Positions 10,701-18,628 of a stretch of DNA of 64,000 nt are shown here, piece after piece (positions within the stretch are counted from its first letter, which is position 1; each line of letters opens with the position of its first letter). The stretch covers positions 24,333 to 88,332 of the forward strand of contig NZ_QLKQ01000021.1 of assembly GCF_003349955.1 (NCBI RefSeq), given 5' to 3'. The notes below the pieces were generated by a model, which searched no databases, was not told the DNA's origin, and saw only the letters and a list, made by a program, of their open reading frames with translations. This DNA is from Azospirillum brasilense (GTDB taxonomy: Bacteria; Pseudomonadota; Alphaproteobacteria; Azospirillales; Azospirillaceae). A program made the translations under genes and the position numbers.

Positions 10701-11243
10701 TCAAAACTCCTGCAACACCTTGGGGCTGTTCTGCAACAGCGTCTCGATCATGCCGAGGATCTGCTCGATCTTCGTGCGGGTGGCGTCCAGTTCGTCGGCC
10801 GTCTTGTCGTCGATGCCGGCCTCCATCAGCATCATGTCGAAGGCGTTCAGCGTCTCCGAAAAGGCCTTTTGTTCCGCCTGGAGCACGTCGAAGGCGCCGA
10901 GCGAGCTGGTCAGCGCCAGGGGCGGGTCGCTGACGAAGGCGTGGCTGATGTCGGTGAAATGGGCGATGGCCGTCAGCTTCTGCCGGATCACCCATTGCGG
11001 AAAGTTCGGCGGCAGGTCGTTCCCCGTTTCCGGCAAACGCTCCTGGATGGAGAAGACCAGACCCTGGATGTCCAGATAGGCGTTCCGGATCTCGCGGAAA
11101 TGGGGAAAGGTCTTGGGCTTGCCGGCGTTGCGGACACGACCCAGCCGGGCGTTGTCGTCGGTCAGCTTGCGCGCCATCTGGACCACGATGTTCGCCACCT
11201 TCCCCATCGCCCCGTCATCCTTTTGTTTCGCGGCTGTCACCAA
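10701..11243 (-). CDS. Conserved-looking protein of unknown function
   Basis: I do not recognise this protein of up to 180 residues. It is predicted to be helical and cytoplasmic, without a signal peptide or membrane helix. The C-terminal part (…KTADELDATRTKIEQIL…) looks like coiled coil. The longest frame starts with TTG at 11243. GTG at 11240 and ATG at 11207 are alternatives, and the last has an AAAGGA Shine-Dalgarno 10 bases upstream. A TATAGA hexamer at 11249-11244 on this strand could be a -10 element, which would favour the 11207 start or a leaderless GTG start. It stands alone between the CHASE-GGDEF-EAL gene and the beta-CASP nuclease. Confidence 0.7.
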   Translation of the reverse strand: MVTAAKQKDDGAMGKVANIVVQMARKLTDDNARLGRVRNAGKPKTFPHFREIRNAYLDIQGLVFSIQERLPETGNDLPPNFPQWVIRQKLTAIAHFTDISHAFVSDPPLALTSSLGAFDVLQAEQKAFSETLNAFDMMLMEAGIDDKTADELDATRTKIEQILGMIETLLQNSPKVLQEF

Positions 11244-11279
11244 TCTATAGCATGCGCGGCCCGGCCGGGGGCAGGACGT

Positions 11280-12887
11280 TCACGTCGCCGGCCGCCCCTG
11301 CGCCTGCGGCAGGCGGTCGCCCACCCCGCGAAGCAGCGCCTCGCGCGCCGAATCGTCGGGCGCCGCGTCCAGCGCCCGGTGCAGGTCCAGCAGGAAGGCG
11401 GCGTAGCGGTTGTGCCAGTCCCGCCCGGCGGTCACGGCCTCCGGCTCCAGCCGCGGCGGACTGCCCTCGGTCGTTGCCGGCGCCTGTGCCGGGACGGCGG
11501 CGGTCAGGTCGGCCGCCTCGTCCAGCTCGGGCAGGCGGATCAGCGCCGGGTCCCAGCCGCGGCGGACCAGGGCGTCGCGCAGACCGGCGCGGGCCTCCTC
11601 CTCGCCATGCACCAGGAACAGGCCGCGCTTCACGCCCTGCCGCGCCGCCACCCAGGCCAGAAGGCTGCTGCGGTCGGCGTGGCCGGAATAGACGTCCAGC
11701 GACCGGACGCGGGCGCGCACCGCGATCTCCTCGCCATGGATGCGGACGTTCGCCGCCCCCTGCTGCAACAGGTGGCCCAGCGTGCCCGGCGCCTGGTAGC
11801 CGACCAGCAGGACGGTGGCCTCCGGGCGCCACAGATGGTTCTTCAGGTGATGGCGGATGCGCCCGGCGTCGCACATGCCGCTGGCCGCCATGATGATGGC
11901 GCCGCCCTTGAGGGCGTTGAGCTTCTGGCTCTCCGCGGCGGAGCGGACGCGGTGCAGGTTGGAGCGCGCGAAGGGATCGCCCCCGGTGCCGAGATCGGCG
12001 AGATGGCGGCGGAACACCCCGGTGACGGAGTCGGCCAGCGGCGAGTCGAGAAACACGTCGACCAGCGGAATCTCGCCACGGTCGAACAGCCGGTGCAGGT
12101 CGTAGAGAAGCTCCTGCGTGCGCTCCACCGCGAAGGCGGGGATCAGCAACGGCCCTCCCGCGGCGAGCGCCGCCCGCACCTCGTCGCGCAGCAGGGCCTG
12201 CCGCTCGGCCTCGCCCACCTCGACCCGCTCGCGGTTGCCGTAGGTGGTCTCCAGCACCATCCAGTCGGGGCGCGGCGGCCCCTCCGCGTCGGCGTGGAAG
12301 GACTTGCCGCCCGGCCCGAGGTCGCCGGAAAACAGGATCGTCTGCGCCGTCCCGCCGCGCGTCACCTCCAGTTCCACCGACGCCGAACCGAGGATGTGCC
12401 CGGCCTGCCAGAAGCGGGCGCGGATGCCGGGCAGCACCTTCACCCACTCCCCGTAATCGACCGCGTGGAGATGGCGGATCGCCGCCTGGGCGTCGGCCTG
12501 GGTGTAGATCGGCTCCACCGCCGGGCGTCCGCGCTGGCGGTTGCGCCGGTTCAGGCGGTCCACCTCCGTCTCCTGGATGTAGCCGCTGTCGGGCAGCATG
12601 TAGGCCAGCAGGTCGGCGGTGCCGGCGGTGGTGTGCACCCGCCCCTTGAAGCCCTGGCGGACCAGTTTCGGCAGCAGGCCGGAATGGTCGATGTGCGCGT
12701 GGGTCAGCAGCACCGCCTTCACGGCCGAGGGCTTGAAGGGGAAGGGTCGGTAGTTCAGCTCCTTGACCGTCTTGGTGCCCTGAAACAGGCCGCAGTCGAT
12801 CAGCAGATCGCCGTCGCCGGTCCGGATTCGGAAGCAGGAGCCGGTGACCGTGCCGACGGCGCCGTGGAAGGTGAGGGACAGTGTCAT
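11280..12887 (-). CDS. Beta-CASP metallo-beta-lactamase-fold ribonuclease
   Basis: A 535-residue member of the CPSF/YsnA-like exonuclease family acting on RNA. The metal-binding HAHIDHSG motif is near residue 62, followed by a beta-CASP insertion and the RNA-specificity C-terminal part with LLVGYQAPGTLG and the final SGHADRSSL histidine. The ATG is the natural start (MTLSLTFHGAVGTVTGS). About 60 residues of low-complexity Ala/Pro-rich sequence follow the catalytic core. The upstream gene on the same strand, 78 bp away, is a PRPP-synthetase-like protein. This pairing recurs in proteobacteria and suggests RNA or nucleotide salvage. Its RNA substrate is unknown. Confidence 0.92.
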   Translation of the reverse strand: MTLSLTFHGAVGTVTGSCFRIRTGDGDLLIDCGLFQGTKTVKELNYRPFPFKPSAVKAVLLTHAHIDHSGLLPKLVRQGFKGRVHTTAGTADLLAYMLPDSGYIQETEVDRLNRRNRQRGRPAVEPIYTQADAQAAIRHLHAVDYGEWVKVLPGIRARFWQAGHILGSASVELEVTRGGTAQTILFSGDLGPGGKSFHADAEGPPRPDWMVLETTYGNRERVEVGEAERQALLRDEVRAALAAGGPLLIPAFAVERTQELLYDLHRLFDRGEIPLVDVFLDSPLADSVTGVFRRHLADLGTGGDPFARSNLHRVRSAAESQKLNALKGGAIIMAASGMCDAGRIRHHLKNHLWRPEATVLLVGYQAPGTLGHLLQQGAANVRIHGEEIAVRARVRSLDVYSGHADRSSLLAWVAARQGVKRGLFLVHGEEEARAGLRDALVRRGWDPALIRLPELDEAADLTAAVPAQAPATTEGSPPRLEPEAVTAGRDWHNRYAAFLLDLHRALDAAPDDSAREALLRGVGDRLPQAQGRPAT

Positions 12888-12965
12888 GGCGAATCCCCGC
12901 CTTGTTGTGCCCTGTCCCCCTATCCTGCCTGACGAAGGGTTACCGGCCCGTCAACGAGGCCACCG

Positions 12966-13859
12966 TCAACAGGGGGCTGCCAACGCGTCGGCGATCAGCC
13001 GGGCGAGCGGCAGGGCGTTGCTGGGGTGCGGAACCCCATCGCAGGACAACGGCGTGCCCAGCCCCTCGGATTGGAAACGCGCGGCCACAGCCGGGTCGAA
13101 CAGGGCGTGGACGCCGAACACCCGGACCGACGTGGCCCCCGCGGCCCGCGCGGCCCGTGCGCAGGAAAAGATGGTCTCGCCGGAGCTGATGACGTCGTCG
13201 ACGATCACCACCGGCCGCCCGGCCAGCGGCGCGCCGTCGGGCAGGGTCACCGTCACGTCGCGGTCGCCGCGCCGCTCCTTCCGCCCGACCAGGGCGGTGA
13301 GGCCGAGCGGCCCGGCCACCGCCTCGACCAGCGGGGCGGCCTCCTCATCAGGGCCGACGATCACGGTGTCGGGCGCGGCCCCGTCGCGGCGCAGCCGCTC
13401 GGCGATGGCCCCGGCACCGCTGAGGCAGATGGAGGGGCGACCGACGAACACCTCGTCCAGCGTGTGGGTGCGGTGAAGGTGCGGCTCGACGCAGACGAAG
13501 CGGTCGAACAGCCGGCCCAGCCAGTCCCCCACCACCGTCTGGCTGACCGGCTCGCCGGGGCGGAACACCGCGTCCTGGCGCATATAGGCCATGTAGGGAG
13601 CGACGAGGCACAGCTCCGTGGCGCCCTGGCGGCGCAGGACGGACGCGGCCAGCGTCAGCTCCACCAGCTTGTCGTTCGGACGGTCGAGCGAGCGGTAGAC
13701 CACCGCCCGCTCCACGGGTTCGGGCAGGCGGACGAGGCTTTCGCCGTCGGGAAAGCGGTGCAGTTCGGCGATGTGGCAGGGAACGTTCAGGGCCTCGGCC
13801 AGACGCCGCGCGCCGTCGGCCGATTCCGGAAATCCATAGACGCCCGTATAGCGGGCCAT
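12966..13859 (-). CDS. Ribose-phosphate pyrophosphokinase family protein
   Basis: A 297-residue phosphoribosyltransferase-fold protein of the PRPP-synthetase family. It has the N-terminal FPDGE and RSLDRPNDK segments, an APYMAYMRQD flexible-loop region, EPHLHR metal-binding residues, and a PRPP loop reading VDDVISSGET rather than the DTGGT of housekeeping Prs. It therefore looks like a paralogue, not the essential enzyme. The frame extends 55 codons further upstream, but the chosen ATG has a strong GAGGGG Shine-Dalgarno. It sits upstream of the beta-CASP nuclease, so the two may act together in reusing ribose phosphate from RNA (inference). Confidence 0.87.
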   Translation of the reverse strand: MARYTGVYGFPESADGARRLAEALNVPCHIAELHRFPDGESLVRLPEPVERAVVYRSLDRPNDKLVELTLAASVLRRQGATELCLVAPYMAYMRQDAVFRPGEPVSQTVVGDWLGRLFDRFVCVEPHLHRTHTLDEVFVGRPSICLSGAGAIAERLRRDGAAPDTVIVGPDEEAAPLVEAVAGPLGLTALVGRKERRGDRDVTVTLPDGAPLAGRPVVIVDDVISSGETIFSCARAARAAGATSVRVFGVHALFDPAVAARFQSEGLGTPLSCDGVPHPSNALPLARLIADALAAPC

Positions 13860-14045
13860 GCTGTCCCCTCTCGCGTTGCGCGCCCGGACCTGGGCGCCCC
13901 GATCGGCCCGTACTATGCCGCAAGGGCCGCGGCGCGGCGACCACGACCTTAGGCGCAACGTTACCGTGAAGGGATAGGACGGCAGGGACGGACGCCTGGA
14001 AATGATGCCGCGGCGGTCTTCCACTCATTGACCGATGACGAAGGT

Positions 14046-14948
14046 ATGAGGCAGTTTCCCGCCATGCGCGTGCTCATCGCCGACGATACGGTCCTGATGC
14101 GCACCATGCTCTCGGAGCAGGTGGCGTCCTACGGCCATGACGTGATCCTGGCCAGGGACGGCCGGGAAGCGCTGAACCTTGCCCAGGCCGAATCCTTCGA
14201 CATCGCCATCATCGATTGGGAGATGCCGCGGCTGTCGGGGCTGGAGGTGTGCTGGCTTCTGAAGGCCGATCCGCGCACCGCCTACAGCTACCTGATCCTG
14301 ATGACGTCCCACGACGAGCCCTTCCACGAGATGAAGGCGCTGGACGCCGGGGCGGACGACTTCATCCACAAGCCGGTCAACCGCGCCCACCTCAAGGCGC
14401 GGCTGAAGGCGGGGGGCCGCATCACCGAAATGCACCGGCTGCTGGTTGCGCAGGCGCAGACCGACCCGCTGACCGGCGTCGCCAACCGGCGCGCCCTTCT
14501 GGACCGTGCGGCCGAGGAGATCCGGCGGGCGCAGCGGGCGCGGCAGCCTCTGTCCCTGCTGATCGCCGACATCGACCATTTCAAGCGCATCAACGACAGC
14601 CGCGGTCACGCCGCGGGCGACGAAGCCCTGCAACGCTTCGTCCGGACTCTGGACGGCGCCCTGCGCCCCGGCGACCTGATCGGGCGCTACGGCGGGGAGG
14701 AGTTCGTGGTTCTGCTTCCCAACACCGCGCTGGCGGATGCGTCGGTGGTGGCGGAGCGCTTGCGCCAGCGCGTCGCCGCGCAGGAGATGGGGCCGGACGG
14801 CGATTCGTTCCGCATGACTGCCAGCTTCGGCGTCGCCCCCGTCACGCCGGACGCCCCCGGCGGCATCGACGACGCGCTCCGGACGGCCGATGCCGCGCTG
14901 TATCGCGCGAAGGCCGAAGGGCGGAACCGCGTGGTCCCCTCCCCTTAA
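14046..14948 (+). CDS. Response regulator with diguanylate cyclase output
   Basis: About 300 residues: a CheY-like receiver (phosphoacceptor Asp in IIDWEMPRLSG near residue 56, conserved Lys in FIHKPVN) joined directly to a GGDEF domain. The GGDEF domain carries the active signature RYGGEEFV and the upstream IADIDHFKRIND substrate motif, so phosphorylation probably controls c-di-GMP synthesis. No RxxD inhibitory site stands out. A TTG at 14028 and an ATG at 14064 are alternative starts. None has an ideal ribosome-binding site, and 14064 gives a start directly at the receiver fold (MRVLIADD). No cognate kinase is adjacent. Confidence 0.92.
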   Translation: MRQFPAMRVLIADDTVLMRTMLSEQVASYGHDVILARDGREALNLAQAESFDIAIIDWEMPRLSGLEVCWLLKADPRTAYSYLILMTSHDEPFHEMKALDAGADDFIHKPVNRAHLKARLKAGGRITEMHRLLVAQAQTDPLTGVANRRALLDRAAEEIRRAQRARQPLSLLIADIDHFKRINDSRGHAAGDEALQRFVRTLDGALRPGDLIGRYGGEEFVVLLPNTALADASVVAERLRQRVAAQEMGPDGDSFRMTASFGVAPVTPDAPGGIDDALRTADAALYRAKAEGRNRVVPSP

Positions 14949-15015
14949 ACCGTTCACGCCCCGCCTCTCCCACCCGTCTCCGGCAGCGAAGCCAACGGGA
15001 TGCGGGGAAGAGGCG

Positions 15016-15567
15016 ATGCGCCATGTCCATGTGGCGTTTCTGGAGGGGACGAAGGTCCTGATCGTCCGGCGGCGCGAAGTCAGCACCTGGTGGAGCCGCG
15101 CCCCGGCGGAGCCGCGGGTCGTCGACGCCGCGGGCCAATGGGCGGTTCCCGGCGGCGGCTACGAGAGCGTCGCCAGCCCCCTCATGACGCTCCAACGCCT
15201 GTTCCACGAACAGACCGGCCTCGCCTTCCCCGATTGCCGGGCGGCGGAGCCCTGGCGCCCGACCTCGCGGAGCTTCACGCTGTATTTCGTCCCGGTGACC
15301 GGGCTGGAGTCGCTTGCCTCCTCGATCACCCTGCGGGTCGCGCCATCCGCCGTCACGCCCGGGCGCCCGGCGGGCGGCGCCATCGTGAACTGGGAGCTGT
15401 CCTCGGCCCACGTCGTACCGCTCGCCAAGGTGGTTTCCCATCTGGGGGTGCGGCAGCCGGTCTCGCACGAGAACCAGCTCGCCATCACCCGGCAGGCGAT
15501 GCACTCGCCCTCCTCCCAGTCGATCGAGCGCTACGCGACCATGGCCGCGATCATCGCCCTGAAGTGA
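15016..15567 (+). CDS. Nudix-fold protein with degenerate catalytic box
   Basis: A 183-residue protein that resembles Nudix hydrolases: AGQWAVPGGGYE, then a helix ending RLFHEQTGL. In the consensus GX5EX7REUXEEXGU the first Glu is Ala, the Glu after Arg is Leu and one of the paired Glu is Gln, so metal-dependent hydrolysis is doubtful and a binding or regulatory role is possible. The start has a GGGGAAGAGG Shine-Dalgarno. It follows the receiver-GGDEF gene by 67 bp and converges on an unknown gene with a 16-bp gap. The family assignment is moderately sure. The function is unknown. Confidence 0.65.
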   Translation: MRHVHVAFLEGTKVLIVRRREVSTWWSRAPAEPRVVDAAGQWAVPGGGYESVASPLMTLQRLFHEQTGLAFPDCRAAEPWRPTSRSFTLYFVPVTGLESLASSITLRVAPSAVTPGRPAGGAIVNWELSSAHVVPLAKVVSHLGVRQPVSHENQLAITRQAMHSPSSQSIERYATMAAIIALK

Positions 15568-15583
15568 GCCCGTCCCGGCGGCC

Positions 15584-16180
15584 TCAGCCCTTGCCGTCGC
15601 CCGGCGGGGTGCGGACGGCGGTGGCGGCGAGATACTGGGCCGCCGTCCGGAGAAGGAACTCCGCCACCGCCATGTCGCCCAGGTCGCGGTCGGGGCCGCC
15701 CAACCGGTGGCGGCGGTCGGCGTCGATCAGGCCGGTGGCGATGACCTGGGCGGTCAGCCACGCCCGCTGCTCCTCGTCCGGCACCCCGGCCATGCGCTCC
15801 AGCATCGCGTTGCAGGCGTGGTCGATGGTCCCCAGGCCGGGCCGGTCGGACGACAGGTAGCTGGTCTCGTTGCGCGGCGCCGGCTCCCCGACATGGGAGC
15901 GGGCGAGCAACGCCGTCTCCAGGGTCAGGCGGAAGGCGGTGCGGCGTGGTCGCCCCTTCCGCCGCAGCCGCAGCGCCATCATGGTGAAGAGCTGGGCCAC
16001 CGCCTCCACCCGCTCCGCCGGCACCTCGTCGAGGATGTCGACGATCTCGGCGCTGACGGCGTTGCGCGGTGCCGCCTCGCCGGGCCGCACCACCGCGGTG
16101 GCGAAGACGGCGATCAGGGTGCGCAGGGCATCGGCCTGCTCAATGGGAGAGATGCGGCCGATCTGGGCGGGGTCGAACAT
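15584..16180 (-). CDS. Protein of unknown function
   Basis: A 198-residue cytoplasmic protein I do not recognise. It is mostly helical with a basic central segment (ALRLRRKGRPRRTAFR, near residues 68-84), and lacks a signal peptide or membrane helix. The ATG has a GGAG Shine-Dalgarno 7 bases upstream. Base composition matches its neighbours. It is followed by the convergent Nudix-like gene and preceded, 68 bp away, by a small membrane-protein gene on the same strand. The three may be functionally unrelated. Confidence 0.7.
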   Translation of the reverse strand: MFDPAQIGRISPIEQADALRTLIAVFATAVVRPGEAAPRNAVSAEIVDILDEVPAERVEAVAQLFTMMALRLRRKGRPRRTAFRLTLETALLARSHVGEPAPRNETSYLSSDRPGLGTIDHACNAMLERMAGVPDEEQRAWLTAQVIATGLIDADRRHRLGGPDRDLGDMAVAEFLLRTAAQYLAATAVRTPPGDGKG

Positions 16181-16248
16181 GGGGGCGCTCCGCTCTGGCT
16201 GGGAGGGATCAACAACTCCTCCCCGCTATGTTGGAACGCGGGGGGCGG

Positions 16249-16728
16249 TCAGGAATCCCCCTCCTTCGGGTCGATGGTCTCCGCCCGTCGGCTGATCAGC
16301 TGGTAGAGTCCGAGCCCGAGCACCATGAAGACGATGACCATCAGGAGGATGGCCGGGTAGATCATGGCGCTCATGTCCGAGGTCCGCGCCTCGAACACCA
16401 GCACAAGCCCTTCCAGGCTGGCGGCGATGATGATGGTGGTCAGGAACTTGGTCAGGGTGCGCCGCGCCTCGTCGGCATGGCGCAACTCGCGGTCGTGCTC
16501 CAGCTCCTCCTCGTAGAGATACTTGGCGATCTCGAAGACGGCGATGGCCAGCACGATCATGCCGACGCCGTCCAGCAGCCCGTGAGTCGTCGCCTCGATG
16601 TCGAGCAGCAGAAGGCTGTTGAACACCGCATAGGCGGCCACGCCGATGAACACCAGGGCGAACAGCATCAACACGCCGGTCGCCAGGAAATAAATGACCT
16701 GCGACGCCTTCCGGAATCCGTTCCCCAC
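16249..16728 (-). CDS. Four-helix inner-membrane protein, unknown function
   Basis: A 159-residue protein with four predicted transmembrane helices: VIYFLATGVLMLFALVFIGV near the N-terminus, GMIVLAIAVFEIAKYLY, LTTIIIAASLEGLVLVF and IYPAILLMVIVFMVLGLGLY. A charged loop (EEELEHDRELRHADEARR) lies between helices 2 and 3. The start is GTG at 16728, supported by an AAGGGAAG Shine-Dalgarno 8 bases upstream. The helix spacing is reminiscent of PsiE-like phosphate-starvation membrane proteins, but the resemblance is too weak to assign. Confidence 0.75.
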   Translation of the reverse strand: MGNGFRKASQVIYFLATGVLMLFALVFIGVAAYAVFNSLLLLDIEATTHGLLDGVGMIVLAIAVFEIAKYLYEEELEHDRELRHADEARRTLTKFLTTIIIAASLEGLVLVFEARTSDMSAMIYPAILLMVIVFMVLGLGLYQLISRRAETIDPKEGDS

Positions 16729-16774
16729 GATGCGCTTCCCTTTCCGACGCGAGAGCCTGTCCTGCGGCTGTCAA

Positions 16775-16930
16775 CGCGTCGTCCCGGCTTTCGGACCGCC
16801 ACCTTGCGGGTCACCCCGGAAGGGAGGATGGAACCCGCGGCCCGGCGCGTGTGTTTGGAGTCAGGCAGCACAGGGGATTGTGCCTCCTCGACAGGCTCCG
16901 CCGCGCTCCCTGACGCGGCGGAGCCTTTCT
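16775..16930 (+). ncRNA. Candidate trans-acting small RNA or leader ending in an intrinsic terminator
   Basis: The 262-bp gap between the membrane-protein gene and the next plus-strand gene holds several hairpins read in the plus direction. GCGGGT/ACCCGC encloses a CCC-GGAA-GGG tip (16806-16837), and GCACA/TGTGC lies at 16867-16883. The end is a perfect 13-bp stem (16893-16905 / 16914-16926) followed by TTCTTTT. Two pyrimidine-rich anti-Shine-Dalgarno motifs are predicted unpaired: CCTCCT at 16883-16888 and CTCCC in the terminator loop at 16906-16910. That layout resembles AbcR/alpha-r15 sRNAs. The 5' end is a guess and no clear promoter was found. It could instead be an attenuator for the gene at 16991. 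Confidence 0.4.
16893..16930 (+). terminator. Intrinsic terminator with perfect 13-bp stem
   Basis: AGGCTCCGCCGCG (16893-16905) pairs perfectly with 16914-16926 around an 8-base loop and is followed by a T-rich tail, TTCTTTT. The tail exists only in the plus direction. No plus-strand coding sequence lies between 15567 and here, so it must end a non-coding transcript or attenuate the gene that starts at 16991. Confidence 0.75.
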
Positions 16931-16990
16931 TTTCCTGCCCCTTGCGTTTATGGCTGCGGTTCCGGACCACGCCGATCACGGAACCGCCCC

Positions 16991-17395
16991 ATGCCCGAGA
17001 CCCCGCTCCCTTCCGCCGAGTCCCTGCACGCCCTGCTGGACCGCTATCTGCGCTGCCCGTCCGAGCCTCTGCGCGGCGAGTTGAACGCGGCGCTGACCGC
17101 CTTCCAGACGGCCTGGATCCATGCCCACGCTGGAAAGGAAGCTCCGTCCGCTCACCCGCCCGCCGCCCCAGGCCGCGCCCCGGCGAAGCCGAAATTTCCC
17201 ATCGCCGCCGCCGATCTGGCGGTGCTGGAAAAGATGGCCGAGGGCTGGGTCCCCACCGCGGCGGAAGTCCCTCGCTGGGTCTGGTTCGAGAACCGGGAGC
17301 TGGTGACGATGGAGCCCAACCCCGCCGGCAGCGGGCCGGAGGTGATGCGCCTCGCCCCCGCCGGCTGGGCCGCGCTGGGCCGCCAGCCGGGCTGA
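16991..17395 (+). CDS. Small protein of unknown function
   Basis: A 134-residue cytoplasmic protein I do not recognise. The N-terminal 45 residues look helical (SAESLHALLDRYLRC). A Pro/Ala-rich linker spans about residues 50-68, and a compact C-terminal part contains PRWVWFENRELVTM and GWAALG, which could be a winged-helix-like or small beta domain. No membrane segments. It starts 61 bases after a strong intrinsic terminator, so transcription may be attenuated or begin in between. It converges on the BMP gene, separated by that gene's terminator. Confidence 0.65.
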   Translation: MPETPLPSAESLHALLDRYLRCPSEPLRGELNAALTAFQTAWIHAHAGKEAPSAHPPAAPGRAPAKPKFPIAAADLAVLEKMAEGWVPTAAEVPRWVWFENRELVTMEPNPAGSGPEVMRLAPAGWAALGRQPG

Positions 17396-17421
17396 GCAGC
17401 GGCCCAGCGAAAGCGGGCAAC

Positions 17422-17445
17422 AAAAAAGGGAGGCCGAAGCCTCCC
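17422..17445 (-). terminator. Intrinsic terminator of the BMP transporter operon
   Basis: On the minus strand a GGGAGGC stem with a TTCG tetraloop and GCCTCCC (17445-17428) is followed by six T (17427-17422). It lies 27 bases after the stop of the substrate-binding-protein gene and would end the four-gene ABC importer transcript. Confidence 0.85.
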
Positions 17446-17472
17446 TCTCCTTGCTTGGCGACCGGGTCCGGC

Positions 17473-18564
17473 TTACTTCGGAACCTTGCCCTGCACACCC
17501 TCGACGTACCAGTCCATCTTCAGGATCTGCTCGTCGGTGGCCTGCTTGCCCTCGGCGATCACGACCTTGCCGGACTGGTCCTTCACCGGACCCTGGAAGG
17601 AGTGGCGCTTGCCTTCCATGATGTCGGTGCGGGTCTTCTCGGCCGCCGCGACGACGTCCGCCGGGAGCGCCGGGTTGTAGGGGGCCAGGAACAGCATGTG
17701 ATCCTTGAAGCCGCCCCAGGTGTCCTGCGACTTCCAGGAGCCGTCCAGCGCCGCCTTGACTCGGTTCACGTAGTACTCGCGCCAGTCGTCGACGATGGCG
17801 GTCAGGTGCGCCTTCGGGCCGAAGCGGGTCATGTCCGACGACTGGCCGAACACCCACAGGCCGCGCTCCTGCGCGACCTGGATGGCCGCCGGGCTGTCGG
17901 TGTGCAGCGAGATCACGTCGGCGCCCTGGTCGATCAGCGCCTTGGCGGCCTCGGCCTCCTTGCCGGGGTCATACCAGCTGTTGACCCAGACGACGCGCAC
18001 CTCGGCCTTCGGGTTCACCTCGCGCATGGCGATGGTGAAGGCGTTGATGCCGCTGATGACCTCGGGGATCGGGAAGGAGCCGATGTAGCCGATGATGTTC
18101 GACTTGGTCATCTGGCCGGCGATCTGGCCGATGACCGTGCGGGCCTCGTAGAAGCGCGCCGAGTAGGTGGCGACGTTGGCCGAGCGCTTGTAGCCGGTGG
18201 CGTGCTCGAACTTCACGTCGGGGTGGCGCTGCGCGACCTTCAGCGTCGGGTTCATGAAGCCGAAGGAGGTCGTGAAGATCAGCTTGTGGCCGGAGGAGGC
18301 CAGCTGCTCGATCACGCGCTCGGCGTCGGCGCCCTCGGGCACGTTCTCGACGAAGGTGGTGGAAACCTTGTCGCCCAGCTCCTTCTCCACGGCCAGACGG
18401 CCCTGGTCGTGCTGATAGCTGTAGCCGTGGTCGCTGATCGGACCGACGTAGACGAAGCCGACCTTCATCTTCTCCTGCGCGTCGGCCGCGCCGACGCCCA
18501 GCGCCAGCATGGCGGCGCCGGTGGCCAGACCCATCAGGGCCTTGCCCATGGTCCTTCTGTTCAC
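17473..18564 (-). CDS. BMP-family nucleoside/purine-binding lipoprotein-type periplasmic protein
   Basis: The substrate-binding component of a BMP (PnrA/Med-like) ABC importer, 363 residues. The N-terminus is a Sec signal (MNRRTMGKAL…LALGVGAADA, cut near residue 30). No lipobox Cys is seen, so it is probably soluble periplasmic. Typical BMP segments follow: VGPISDHGYSYQHDQG, FTTSFGFMNP, GYIGSFPIPEVISGINAF and DVISLHTDSPA. GTG at 18564 has a GGGAG Shine-Dalgarno at 7 bases and is preferred to ATG 18549. It is the last gene of an ATPase-permease-permease-binding protein operon. The ligand is likely a purine nucleoside or base, but specificity is not visible. Confidence 0.92.
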   Translation of the reverse strand: MNRRTMGKALMGLATGAAMLALGVGAADAQEKMKVGFVYVGPISDHGYSYQHDQGRLAVEKELGDKVSTTFVENVPEGADAERVIEQLASSGHKLIFTTSFGFMNPTLKVAQRHPDVKFEHATGYKRSANVATYSARFYEARTVIGQIAGQMTKSNIIGYIGSFPIPEVISGINAFTIAMREVNPKAEVRVVWVNSWYDPGKEAEAAKALIDQGADVISLHTDSPAAIQVAQERGLWVFGQSSDMTRFGPKAHLTAIVDDWREYYVNRVKAALDGSWKSQDTWGGFKDHMLFLAPYNPALPADVVAAAEKTRTDIMEGKRHSFQGPVKDQSGKVVIAEGKQATDEQILKMDWYVEGVQGKVPK

Positions 18565-18628
18565 GTGTTTGCTCCCTGATCCAATTGATTGAGCACGAAC
18601 GTAAGACTTGCAAACATCCCGGAGCCCA

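Noticed and set aside
16806..16837. GGTCA…CCCGGAAGGG hairpin reminiscent of SRP RNA domain IV
   Set aside because: The symmetric and asymmetric internal-loop sequences of SRP RNA (AGCAG side) are missing, so it is treated only as part of the candidate sRNA.
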